The translations under genes and the position numbers were made by a program. From Bacteroidota bacterium (lineage in GTDB: Bacteria > Bacteroidota > Bacteroidia > Chitinophagales > Chitinophagaceae): 5,468 bases of DNA. Of the stretch, positions 1 through 5,468 are shown in pieces. The stretch is from assembly GCA_023386395.1 (NCBI GenBank), contig JAEWJV010000471.1, forward strand, positions 1-5,468. The letters are read 5' to 3'. The notes beneath the pieces were generated by a model. It searched no databases, was not told the origin of the DNA, and saw nothing but the letters and a program-made list of their open reading frames with translations. How positions within the stretch are numbered: the stretch's first letter is position 1; the number at the start of each line of letters is the position of its first letter.

Positions 1-517
1 CGTCCGTTTTAACCATGGCCGGCACGGGAGCTTTGCCGAATATGATGTTTTCATAATTGCCCGCCCGCATAATGGCAGGATTATCTTCTATGGTTTTAAT
101 GATGCCTTCGGCAACATTTAACCATGCAGCCCCGCGGTCACGCCATTGCGTTACGGGTTTGCTGTCTTTAGGCAAAGCCTGCAAGTGTTTTAACCTCGAC
201 CTTGAAAAAAGGCAGGGCTTTAAAATCACAGGCACAACAATACATTTCTTTTTCTCCTGCTGCTCTAGGGCAAAAATGGTTTCTGTCTCATAGCAATAGT
301 CCGAAGCCAGAAAGTTTTCACTAACCAGCATCAGTACCAGCTTTGCCTTTTCCAGGTTCATGTTTATATCTTCCTTCCATTCCGAACCGGCTGTGATTTT
401 CCTGTCGCTCCAGGCGTCTATATATCCCTCTCTTTTTAAAATCGACAAGTGTGTTTCCAAAACTTCTTTAAACCGTTCGTCTTTATGCGAATAGCTGTAA
501 AAAACCTGAATGCCCAT
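1..517 (-). CDS. TIR-domain protein, N-terminal part (3' end outside window)
   Basis: Starting at the ATG at 517, the minus strand is open for 172 codons to the left edge, so the C-terminus is missing. The protein opens with MGIQVFYSYSHKDERF, the classic start of a bacterial TIR domain (TIR_2 type). Further landmarks are a W-x-D-R-K-I-x-x-G-x-x-W segment at residues 36-47, a hydrophobic strand ending in SENFLASDYCYETE (66-79), a VVPVIL strand (94-99), and an LQALPKD...W segment (112-125). By alignment with NAD-cleaving TIR domains, E79 is the likely catalytic glutamate. The domain ends near residue 145; a linker or second domain begins after it and cannot be identified. Bacterial TIR proteins usually pair this module with a sensor or oligomerising part and act as NAD hydrolases or cyclic ADP-ribose makers in phage defence, so that role is an inference here. 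The frame stays open upstream of 517, but no conserved TIR sequence lies before M1. No clear Shine-Dalgarno is present. The TIR assignment is strong; the whole-protein function is unknown. Confidence 0.93.
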   Translation of the reverse strand, partial: MGIQVFYSYSHKDERFKEVLETHLSILKREGYIDAWSDRKITAGSEWKEDINMNLEKAKLVLMLVSENFLASDYCYETETIFALEQQEKKKCIVVPVILKPCLFSRSRLKHLQALPKDSKPVTQWRDRGAAWLNVAEGIIKTIEDNPAIMRAGNYENIIFGKAPVPAMVKTD

Positions 518-714
518 AAACAGTAAATTATTGAATTGGGTTAGCAACAATACGTTTATTGCCGCAGTTGTTGGTAAGGGAAAAGTACAGAAAAAATGTT
601 TATTTCCACGGGTTTCCCTTAAATAATTTTTACCTAACTCAACTTTATTTGTATGGATTAAATTGTTATTGATGCGATAAAGCATTTTGTTTTACCTTAA
701 GCGGCCATCAATTA
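518..714. other. divergent intergenic region between TIR gene and isomerase gene
   Basis: This 197-base gap must hold the promoters of both flanking genes, which are transcribed away from each other. I found no exact TAnnTTTG box on either strand. The closest on the plus strand is TTTATTTG at 644-651, one mismatch from consensus and without a TTG at the usual -33 distance, so I do not call it a promoter. No convincing RNA gene or additional reading frame was seen. Confidence 0.6.
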
Positions 715-1653
715 ATGCCTATGCTTGACAGGAGAGAACTGATAAAGTTATCAGGTGCAGCTGCCCTTTTATCTTTTATGCCATCATCGTTTGCACATGC
801 TGCTGCCACATCAAAAGTGCCATTTCGTTTTTGTTTAAACACGAGTACCATAAGCGGGCAGCAACCCGGTTTGCTTAAGTATATTGACATTGCGTCCATG
901 GCAGGATATGATGGCATAGAGCTTTGGACAAACGATATAAAAGATTATTTAAGTAAAGGAAATTCATTACAATCGCTTGCCGCATTCATTAAATCAAAAA
1001 ATATAGAAGTTTATAATGCCATTAGTTTCACCACATGGATGGTTGAAGATGGTACAACAAGAAAGGCGGGCATGGCAGCATTGGAAGATGAAATGAAAAT
1101 GATGTCTGCACTAGGCTGCCACCGCATTGCTGCGCCACCTGCAGGTGTTGAACGGGGAGAAGTTATCAATATTGAACATATTGCAGGATATTATAAAGAT
1201 ATTTTGCAACTCGGCAGAAAATATAAGGTAATGCCCTTGCTTGAGTTTTGGGGTGCCTCCGGTACATTATCTAATTTTAGCCAGGCACTTGCCATTGCCG
1301 CTGCCACAAACGATGCAGATGCGCGCTTATTGCCTGATGTTTTTCATCTTTTTCGCGGTGGTTCAGGCTTTAATTGTCTGCAACTTGTTAATGGAAAAGT
1401 CTTAGATATTATGCACATGAATGATTACCCTGATAAACCCGTCGACCGGCAAACAGATAGTGACCGCGTATATCCGGGCGATGGCATAGCGCCACTAAAA
1501 CAGATATTGCATTCACTTAAGACAATCGGCGTTACAAAAATTCTATCACTTGAGCTCTTTAATGAAACATATTGGAAACAGGATGCATTAAAGGTTGCCA
1601 TTACCGGGCTGCAAAAAATGAAAGGCCTTGTGAATGATGTGATAAATGCATAA
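715..1653 (+). CDS. Tat-exported sugar phosphate isomerase/epimerase-like TIM barrel protein
   Basis: The 312-residue protein begins with a twin-arginine signal: D-R-R-E-L-I-K at residues 5-11, a hydrophobic stretch to about 22, and Ala-rich cleavage candidates around A27-A31. The folded enzyme is therefore expected in the periplasm. The rest fits the xylose isomerase-like TIM barrel (AP_endonuc_2, COG1082), with an AGYDGIELW strand at 63-71. The four metal-ligand positions of the family appear to be E177 (LLEFWG), D208 (LPDVFHL), H234 (IMHMND) and E280 (LSLELF). H211, three residues after D208, matches the second active-site histidine of D-tagatose 3-epimerase-type enzymes, and RVYPGDG (251-257) is typical of the family. 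The likely reaction is sugar or sugar-acid isomerisation or epimerisation, but the substrate cannot be read from sequence. No sugar transporter, oxidoreductase or kinase gene adjoins it, which is unusual for the family. The ATG at 715 gives the full signal; M3 at 721 is an alternative. It is the only plus-strand gene here. Confidence 0.9.
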   Translation: MPMLDRRELIKLSGAAALLSFMPSSFAHAAATSKVPFRFCLNTSTISGQQPGLLKYIDIASMAGYDGIELWTNDIKDYLSKGNSLQSLAAFIKSKNIEVYNAISFTTWMVEDGTTRKAGMAALEDEMKMMSALGCHRIAAPPAGVERGEVINIEHIAGYYKDILQLGRKYKVMPLLEFWGASGTLSNFSQALAIAAATNDADARLLPDVFHLFRGGSGFNCLQLVNGKVLDIMHMNDYPDKPVDRQTDSDRVYPGDGIAPLKQILHSLKTIGVTKILSLELFNETYWKQDALKVAITGLQKMKGLVNDVINA

Positions 1654-1691
1654 TTATTGCCCTGGTTTGTGATAGCACTTAAAAGAAGATG

Positions 1692-1717
1692 AATGCGCTG
1701 ATTCTTTAGCTGCATTT
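1692..1717 (+). terminator. possible terminator hairpin after the isomerase gene
   Basis: AATGCGCT (1692-1699) can pair with AGC-T-GCATT (1708-1716), giving an 8-bp stem with one bulged T and an 8-base loop, followed by an AT-rich tail rather than a clean T run. It lies about 40 bases past the isomerase stop and about 50 bases past the converging 1767-2006 gene, so it could serve either transcript. Support is only the pairing and its position. Confidence 0.35.
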
Positions 1718-1766
1718 ATATTAAAACAGATGAGGTGTCTTGTGATAAATCTGCTTTTTTGGTATA

Positions 1767-2006
1767 TTAATAGCAAACCTTACAGGCCCGTCTGCCGTAT
1801 TCGTCCACCGCTTCTTTTTTTGTTATCTTTTTTATTTCATGGGTGCAATGGCTTAAGCCCCTGCACTCTTTGGTTTTATGATACACATATGCCGTTCTGC
1901 TTACACAGATATACACGTATTCAGGTTTTGTGACAGGAGCATCAATAACAGGCCGCACTGCCGAAAACAAGAGCATTGTTATGGTAAGAATGGCAAGTCT
2001 GGTCAT
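1767..2006 (-). CDS. small exported Cys/His-rich protein, 79 aa, hypothetical
   Basis: The ATG at 2006 opens a 79-residue protein: a short basic start (M-T-R), a hydrophobic stretch (about residues 4-17) and then a Cys/His-rich domain. The signal sequence has no lipobox cysteine, so ordinary signal peptidase I processing around residue 23 is more likely than lipidation. The mature part carries C34, a Y-H-x4-C element (H43, C48), C54-x-H56, and a C-terminal GRRACKVCY with C75 and C78. The Y-H...C...C-x-x-C arrangement resembles the small zinc-binding module of Ada-like domains and of short tails on secreted nucleases. I believe similar stand-alone small proteins are frequent in Bacteroidota genomes, where they are annotated as hypothetical. 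A metal-binding periplasmic role is inference. The frame can be extended by one codon to a TTG at 2009, but the ATG is preferred. It lies 103 bases downstream of the nuclease-like gene on the same strand, so co-transcription is possible. Confidence 0.8.
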   Translation of the reverse strand: MTRLAILTITMLLFSAVRPVIDAPVTKPEYVYICVSRTAYVYHKTKECRGLSHCTHEIKKITKKEAVDEYGRRACKVCY

Positions 2007-2075
2007 CAATATGAAGTTAATAGATTAATATAAATAATATTTTGGGATGTTTATATCCAGAACACCGGCATGCAT

Positions 2076-2100
2076 AGTGCTACAGCACTTGAGCACTCAA
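2076..2100. repeat. overlapping short inverted repeats between two minus-strand genes
   Basis: AGTGCT-AC-AGCACT (2076-2089) is followed, sharing one base, by the perfect 12-base palindrome TTGAGCACTCAA (2089-2100). The left arm AGTGCT can pair with AGCACT at 2084-2089 or at 2092-2097, so two mutually exclusive hairpins are possible. The cluster sits just downstream of the nuclease-like gene's stop and upstream of the 79-residue gene. It lacks a T run in the direction of transcription, so it is not a standard intrinsic terminator; a regulator site or RNA processing signal is equally possible. Confidence 0.4.
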
Positions 2101-2109
2101 CATAAGATT

Positions 2110-3186
2110 TTACGCCGCACTCACCATTTTTTCATATTTGTCAATAACGGCGATAAACCTGGAAGCGTGATCGTACAAATCGCTGTTGTTTTCTATGACA
2201 ATCTTTTCTTCTGTATCCCCATTAAAAAAACTCACTGATTTTCTTTTTCCATTATAATGTAACCTGCAGATCGGCTTACGGTTATTGTCATCAAGCAGGA
2301 TACCGCAATAAGATTCTTTGTCACGCATGTATACGCGGCTGGCTTTTATCCTTGCACCCACGATAGCTTTAATGATATAAAAGGCTTCCCGCTCTTCCTC
2401 TGTAGTTACAATTTTATTTTCTTCAGCAGGCGAAGATGTTAATTCTTCTTTTAGTGAATCACTGGCTGCCTGTTGGTCTGTAGCAAGAGCAGATTTTAAC
2501 CTGTCGCTGATGGCGTCATTTACATACTGGCTGAACGATCTTTTTACGAGTCCTCTGAATTGCTCCAGTACTTTTGGCGTAACAATAGATGGATAAACGC
2601 TTTTGGCAAAGAACCTTGTAAACTCGTCTGAAGGCTCACTAATTTCCTTTACAATCAGCATACGTATCTCGCTCATAAACTTAAGTTCGCTTGCTGTATT
2701 GATGATATTCTCCAGGCTGAAATAACTTTTGTGAAATTCTTTGAGTTTTTCAATCTGCATGTCTTTGATGTCATCTATCCTGAATTCAAAAAATGGTTTT
2801 TCATCCATTTTATTTTGCTCAATGAGATCGGTATAGAACCTGAACGCCACACCATTAGTAAGAATACTAAATTTGGCGGAGGTGGTATGGAAGTAGCGGA
2901 ATAGCTGGCTGTTATGAGGATCTAGGTCTGCAGACCAGTGTTTGCATTCGATCAATATAACTGGTTTGTCATCTTTGAGGATGGCGTAATCAACTTTTTC
3001 TCCTTTTTTGATGCCGATGTCAGCAATAAACTCAGGTACAACCTCCAACGGGTTAAACACATCATAACCAAGACAATTTATAAAGGGCATAATGAAGGCA
3101 TTCTTGGTGGCTTCTTCTGTTAATATCTTGTCTTTCATTTTGGCAACGCGATCGGCAAGCTGTTTGATTTCGTCTTTAAAATCCAT
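2110..3186 (-). CDS. solitary protein with type I restriction R-subunit N-terminal nuclease domain (HSDR_N_2-like)
   Basis: The 358-residue protein starts MDFKDEIKQL and carries a PD-(D/E)xK nuclease core of the HsdR N-terminal type. Motif residues are D67 in KVDYAIL and E80-x-K82 in VILIECKHW, followed by Q94-L-F-R-Y98, the QxxxY signature of type I restriction nucleases. E24/E25 and the FIMPFINCLGYDVF segment (about 31-44) match the helix preceding the core. A charged middle part (about 150-265) leads to a compact C-terminal domain (about 265-350) with RDKESYCGILLDDNNRKPICRL, which I recall from proteins annotated as 'type I restriction endonuclease'. There is no helicase motor, and no methylase or specificity gene is next to it, so it is not a complete type I system. 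It may cut or bind nucleic acid on its own, but the role is unproven. The frame runs up to a TTG at 3243; the ATG at 3186 removes 19 residues unrelated to the domain and is preferred. All expected catalytic residues are present. Confidence 0.88.
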   Translation of the reverse strand: MDFKDEIKQLADRVAKMKDKILTEEATKNAFIMPFINCLGYDVFNPLEVVPEFIADIGIKKGEKVDYAILKDDKPVILIECKHWSADLDPHNSQLFRYFHTTSAKFSILTNGVAFRFYTDLIEQNKMDEKPFFEFRIDDIKDMQIEKLKEFHKSYFSLENIINTASELKFMSEIRMLIVKEISEPSDEFTRFFAKSVYPSIVTPKVLEQFRGLVKRSFSQYVNDAISDRLKSALATDQQAASDSLKEELTSSPAEENKIVTTEEEREAFYIIKAIVGARIKASRVYMRDKESYCGILLDDNNRKPICRLHYNGKRKSVSFFNGDTEEKIVIENNSDLYDHASRFIAVIDKYEKMVSAA

Positions 3187-3298
3187 ATGGTTTGTTTTTA
3201 TAGTAGCAGTTAGAAATATGTGATAGGTCTTCACGATCAGCAACGGCTAAAGGTTATAACCAGCTTAGAAAAAGGGTTGAGGGTTGAAAAATTTTTTA

Positions 3299-3317
3299 AA
3301 CTTTTGATAAAAAAGTT
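3299..3317 (-). terminator. AT-rich hairpin just after the 52-aa gene
   Basis: On the minus strand AACTTTT (3317-3311) and AAAAGTT (3305-3299) are perfect 7-base arms around a 5-base loop, starting five bases after the stop of the 52-residue gene and followed by an A/T-rich tract. Position favours a terminator, but the stem holds only one G-C pair and is thermodynamically weak. Confidence 0.4.
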
Positions 3318-3321
3318 CGAG

Positions 3322-3480
3322 CTACACCGGATACATAAATATCCACGTAGTTGAATGACCTCCATCTTTTGAGCAAGGAGGGAATGTATTGCCCTTTGCT
3401 AACGGAATTGTATTTGTTGGATGTGTCGAACACTTATATACGCCGCTAACCTGGCAAGTCTGACCGGTTGTTCCATTCAT
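3322..3480 (-). CDS. 52-aa Cys/His-rich small protein
   Basis: The ATG at 3480 opens a 52-codon frame ending in TAG at 3322-3324. The product begins MNGTTGQTCQVSGVY, continues KCSTHP and NTIPLAKGNTFPPCSKDGGH, and ends STTWIFMYPV. It reads like a genuine small protein: cysteines and histidines are spaced as C9, C17-x2-H20, C36 and H42, with conserved-looking G-x-Y, IPL-x-x-G, FPPC and GGH-x-T-x-W elements. I have an impression of similar short proteins with the pattern SGxYxCxxHPxxxIPLxxGxxFPPC in diverse bacteria, of unknown function. A small zinc-binding fold is the natural inference. There is no signal peptide or membrane segment, so it is probably cytoplasmic. It has its own candidate promoter 20 bases upstream and a possible terminator after it, so it is probably expressed alone. 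Its length puts it below common gene-calling cut-offs. Confidence 0.8.
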   Translation of the reverse strand: MNGTTGQTCQVSGVYKCSTHPTNTIPLAKGNTFPPCSKDGGHSTTWIFMYPV

Positions 3481-3499
3481 AAAATATAGTTTTTATACC

Positions 3500-3507
3500 C
3501 AAAGCTA
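3500..3507 (-). promoter_or_regulatory. candidate Bacteroidota -7 promoter box for the 52-aa gene
   Basis: The minus strand reads TAGCTTTG, an exact match to the Bacteroidota sigma-70 (sigma-ABfr) -7 consensus TAnnTTTG, 19 bases before the ATG at 3480, which implies a short leader of roughly 10-15 bases. No TTG is seen at the expected -33 position, so the call rests on the -7 box and its placement. Confidence 0.45.
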
Positions 3508-3521
3508 TTTTAAGAAGAATG

Positions 3522-3548
3522 CTGTTTGTTACGGGAAACCATAAACAG
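3522..3548 (-). terminator. weak inverted repeat after the membrane-protein gene
   Basis: CTGTTT and AAACAG (3522-3527 and 3543-3548) form six-base arms around a 15-base spacer that can add a short inner GTT/AAC pairing. It begins six bases after the stop of the 3554-4069 gene and lies upstream of the next gene's promoter box, the place where an operon end would be expected. There is no strong T run. Confidence 0.25.
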
Positions 3549-3553
3549 ATAGG

Positions 3554-4069
3554 CTAATTATAATTAATTATAAAAGGAACAATGAAGATTAAAACTTCGC
3601 TCATAATTGCTTTGACTAAAATTGATAAACCGATTGAAATTGAGGATAGTAAAATGGAAACAGGAATATTGCCTGTTTTGATTTCTTCGTCGGCATTTTG
3701 CCTGTCTTTAATAACAATGCTGGTAACCCTGGTAAGCCCTGCATAAAGAATGATAGCAATTAAAGCGGTTAAAAATATTTCAGTAAACTTTCTAATTGAA
3801 GAAGACAATAAAATACTGAAACTTAAATTTTGGCTTATATACGTTTTGTAAGTTTGAAAAATTGGATTAACAATGGTTGATAAGATTATTAAACAACCTG
3901 AAAAAATACTGGCTGCAAAAACTATCTGACTCCATTCTAAACCACCAATAGGATAACTTAAAATTTTAAGCCGCTTTAAATACCATTTGCAAAAAAATAA
4001 AGCGATGAATACGCATAAAAATGTAAATGCGATTGGAAGAATAATTTCAAAGTTTAGTATTGAATTCAT
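3554..4069 (-). CDS. four-span inner-membrane protein, DUF350-like
   Basis: The 171-residue protein is mostly hydrophobic, with probable membrane spans at about residues 9-27, 47-66, 96-114 and 135-153, and a further hydrophobic tail (159-169). The segment D-E-E-I-K-T-G-N (127-134) followed by a small-residue helix rich in Ser, Ile and Gly resembles the repeat signature of DUF350 membrane proteins (E. coli YjfL type), in which an acidic/basic stretch and a G-N pair precede each transmembrane pair. The assignment is by eye and moderate. The start is an ATG 10 bases after the stop of the upstream transglutaminase-like gene, so the two are almost certainly co-transcribed and may work together in the membrane. 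The gene is notably AT-rich compared with the left part of the window. No catalytic motif is seen. Confidence 0.85.
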   Translation of the reverse strand: MNSILNFEIILPIAFTFLCVFIALFFCKWYLKRLKILSYPIGGLEWSQIVFAASIFSGCLIILSTIVNPIFQTYKTYISQNLSFSILLSSSIRKFTEIFLTALIAIILYAGLTRVTSIVIKDRQNADEEIKTGNIPVSILLSSISIGLSILVKAIMSEVLIFIVPFIINYN

Positions 4070-4079
4070 ATGATTTATT

Positions 4080-5468
4080 TTATTGTGTTAACAGGCTTAC
4101 ATCCCATTTATTCATATCAGCAAACTCTGGATTTAACTTACCTGCATCAAAACCTGTACTTGTAGTTTCCCACACTGAATATGATTTCCCGTTGATGATT
4201 TTTACCAAATCATTTTGTTGGTTTCTTTCTCTAAAATGTATTGCAATAATTGCATGTTTATAGTAGTTGCTGGTTAGCAAGCTCACATCATAATTAAAAT
4301 GTTTTAATAAAGTGTAAAGCAATAAAGCTTTTGTATCGCAATCTCCTTTCAAATCGCTTAATAATTCTGCTGGTGTTCGTACTCCATATTTTTCAAAACC
4401 TAAGCAGCAATCTCCATAGCATGTTTGCAAATATCGCCGGATAAAATTGTCCTGGTAATTTGCATCACAAGAGTTGTCTACAACAACTGCATAAGGAAAG
4501 TTTTGTACACAACTAACCATCATTGAAGTGCCTGCATATTCGTTCAAATGATTTGTTGAAATAATTGAATCAAACGTTGAATATAAAAATCTCAGTTTTG
4601 AATCATCCTCGTTAATCATAGCTGAATAAATCGGTGACAATGTTTGATCATATGTTAGCGGCACGTTTAAATTGGAGTGAAATACTTCCGAGCTTTTCAC
4701 ATCAGATGATAAAACAGATAAACCAGCATTGTATTTGCCACCCTGTAAATCCTGCCATTGTAAATAATGGGTTATTAACAAATCATCCTTTTGTTTACTT
4801 ACACTTGAATCAACATGCTCAACACTCTTTTTTATAGTTGTGTTTGCTTTTCTTTTGTTTTGTGTAACAATATTGTCGCCCCGCACGCATGACCTTATTC
4901 CTATAAATAAAAAGAAGAACAAGAATAAAGCCCACAACCATCTGGCAAAGCTTACAAAGAAACTCAGTAATATTCTGCCTAAAAATGTCATTAAAAAGAT
5001 AGCTGCCAGTAAAGCGATAATTACTGCTAATTGTGGGGATAAAAAGTAAAGGAATACAAATCCAATAATCCATCCTATTAAAGCACAACCATCATTACTT
5101 ACAGGCGTTATAGTAGGTGCTTTGCTTTTCAACTTTTCTACTTCCCACTTTCCCCAATATGTTTTACCATCTTGGTAATAAAATTCGCTTCTATAATATG
5201 TTTTTCCGTTCTCGGTTTTACTTTCCGTAGCACCTGTTGGACCATAATACTCAGTTACAGTTTCTTCGATTTCTATTTCTTCATAAGCTTTGATATGCCC
5301 GAATAAATTTCCTTTTAGGGTTCCGAAAATCAATTCTCCTTCATAAACAACATCAACAATTTCAAGATCAGAAATAATGATGCCTTCAATATTCAGCTCG
5401 TAATAAACATCACCGCTTTCTGTAATAACCTTACATTTAATTGGCCGCTTTAATGATGTGTTAAAAAC
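4080..5468 (-). CDS. membrane-anchored transglutaminase-like protein (5' end outside window)
   Basis: The frame is open to the right edge, giving 462 residues (numbered from the first in-window codon) without the true N-terminus. A TTG at 5333 is internal, not the start. Residues 1-120 are beta-rich and hydrophilic, with a Tyr/Gly-rich part including Y-Y-G-P-T-G-A-T and DGKTYWGKWEVE; I do not recognise this domain. Two or three membrane spans follow (about 128-143, 147-163 and 166-193). After a Ser/Lys-rich linker comes a C-terminal domain with a cysteine-rich stretch (about 320-350) and a transglutaminase-like core: GVRTPAELLSDLKGDCDTKA with C377 as nucleophile, YYKHAIIAI with H405, and VWETTSTG with E434 where many relatives have Asp. 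This C-H-acid order fits a papain-like peptidase or transglutaminase; the substrate is unknown. It is tightly followed by the DUF350-like membrane gene. DUF350 genes often lie in poorly described envelope or polyamine-linked clusters, so the missing upstream genes would be informative. Confidence 0.88.
   Translation of the reverse strand, partial: VFNTSLKRPIKCKVITESGDVYYELNIEGIIISDLEIVDVVYEGELIFGTLKGNLFGHIKAYEEIEIEETVTEYYGPTGATESKTENGKTYYRSEFYYQDGKTYWGKWEVEKLKSKAPTITPVSNDGCALIGWIIGFVFLYFLSPQLAVIIALLAAIFLMTFLGRILLSFFVSFARWLWALFLFFFLFIGIRSCVRGDNIVTQNKRKANTTIKKSVEHVDSSVSKQKDDLLITHYLQWQDLQGGKYNAGLSVLSSDVKSSEVFHSNLNVPLTYDQTLSPIYSAMINEDDSKLRFLYSTFDSIISTNHLNEYAGTSMMVSCVQNFPYAVVVDNSCDANYQDNFIRRYLQTCYGDCCLGFEKYGVRTPAELLSDLKGDCDTKALLLYTLLKHFNYDVSLLTSNYYKHAIIAIHFRERNQQNDLVKIINGKSYSVWETTSTGFDAGKLNPEFADMNKWDVSLLTQ

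Noticed and set aside
57..293. Plus-strand open frame opposite the TIR gene
   Set aside because: It is antisense to a clear TIR domain and its product resembles nothing recognisable.
1425..1715. Minus-strand frame overlapping the 3' end of the isomerase gene
   Set aside because: It overlaps the conserved end of the isomerase and has no recognisable domain or start context.
2007..2009. One-codon extension of the 79-residue protein to a TTG
   Set aside because: An ATG follows immediately at 2006 and gives the same signal sequence.
1..3186. A single defence island combining the TIR protein and the HsdR-type nuclease
   Set aside because: They are about 1.6 kb apart with an apparently metabolic, oppositely oriented gene between them and no shared operon; the association cannot be supported from this window.
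3187..3243. N-terminal extension of the nuclease-like protein to a TTG codon
   Set aside because: The extra 19 residues precede the family's normal start, begin with TTG, and an ATG at 3186 directly precedes the conserved sequence.
3274..3287. Tandem GGGTTGA x2
   Set aside because: Only two 7-base copies; this is too short to call a repeat element and is likely chance or simple slippage.
3359..3381. CCTCC...GGAGG inverted repeat
   Set aside because: It lies within the coding sequence of the 52-residue protein, so the pairing is probably incidental.
4819..5088. 89-codon minus-strand frame inside the transglutaminase-like gene
   Set aside because: It is an alternative frame of the membrane-span region, whose hydrophobic look comes from T-rich DNA.
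5331..5333. TTG at 5333 as the start of the transglutaminase-like protein
   Set aside because: The frame continues without a stop to the right edge with 45 further protein-like residues, so the gene is simply cut by the window.

Overview
The window looks like a piece of a Bacteroidota chromosome (a Sphingobacteriia/Chitinophagia-type genome is my guess). The reasons are moderate to low G+C, almost no Shine-Dalgarno sequences before the start codons, one exact match to the Bacteroidota -7 promoter box (TAnnTTTG), and small protein families I associate with that phylum. No rRNA, tRNA, transposase or CRISPR array is visible.

Layout, left to right. A minus-strand gene running off the left edge (1-517) encodes an N-terminal TIR domain; its C-terminal part is outside the window. 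A divergent gap of about 200 bases separates it from the only plus-strand gene (715-1653), a Tat-exported sugar phosphate isomerase/epimerase-like TIM barrel. Everything to the right is on the minus strand. 1767-2006 is a 79-residue exported Cys/His-rich small protein. 2110-3186 is a 358-residue solitary protein with the nuclease domain found at the N-terminus of type I restriction R subunits. 3322-3480 is a 52-residue Cys/His-rich protein. 3554-4069 is a four-span membrane protein resembling DUF350. 4080-5468 is a membrane-anchored transglutaminase-like protein whose N-terminus is cut by the right edge.

The last two genes are 10 bases apart and almost certainly form one operon read from beyond the right edge. 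The others appear to be separate transcription units: AT-rich inverted repeats follow some stop codons, and the 52-residue gene has its own candidate promoter. The TIR protein (a probable NAD-cleaving or signalling module) and the solitary restriction-type nuclease are both typical of accessory or defence-related DNA. They are over 1.5 kb apart, separated by an apparently metabolic gene, so the window does not by itself show a single defence system. The least described parts are the transglutaminase/DUF350-like pair and the two small Cys/His proteins.

Three points matter for gene calling. The TIR gene and the transglutaminase gene are both open at a window edge. The 52-residue gene is short enough to be missed by length-filtered calling. 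For the genes at 1767-2006 and 2110-3186 the longest frame would begin at a TTG, but an ATG slightly downstream is the better start.
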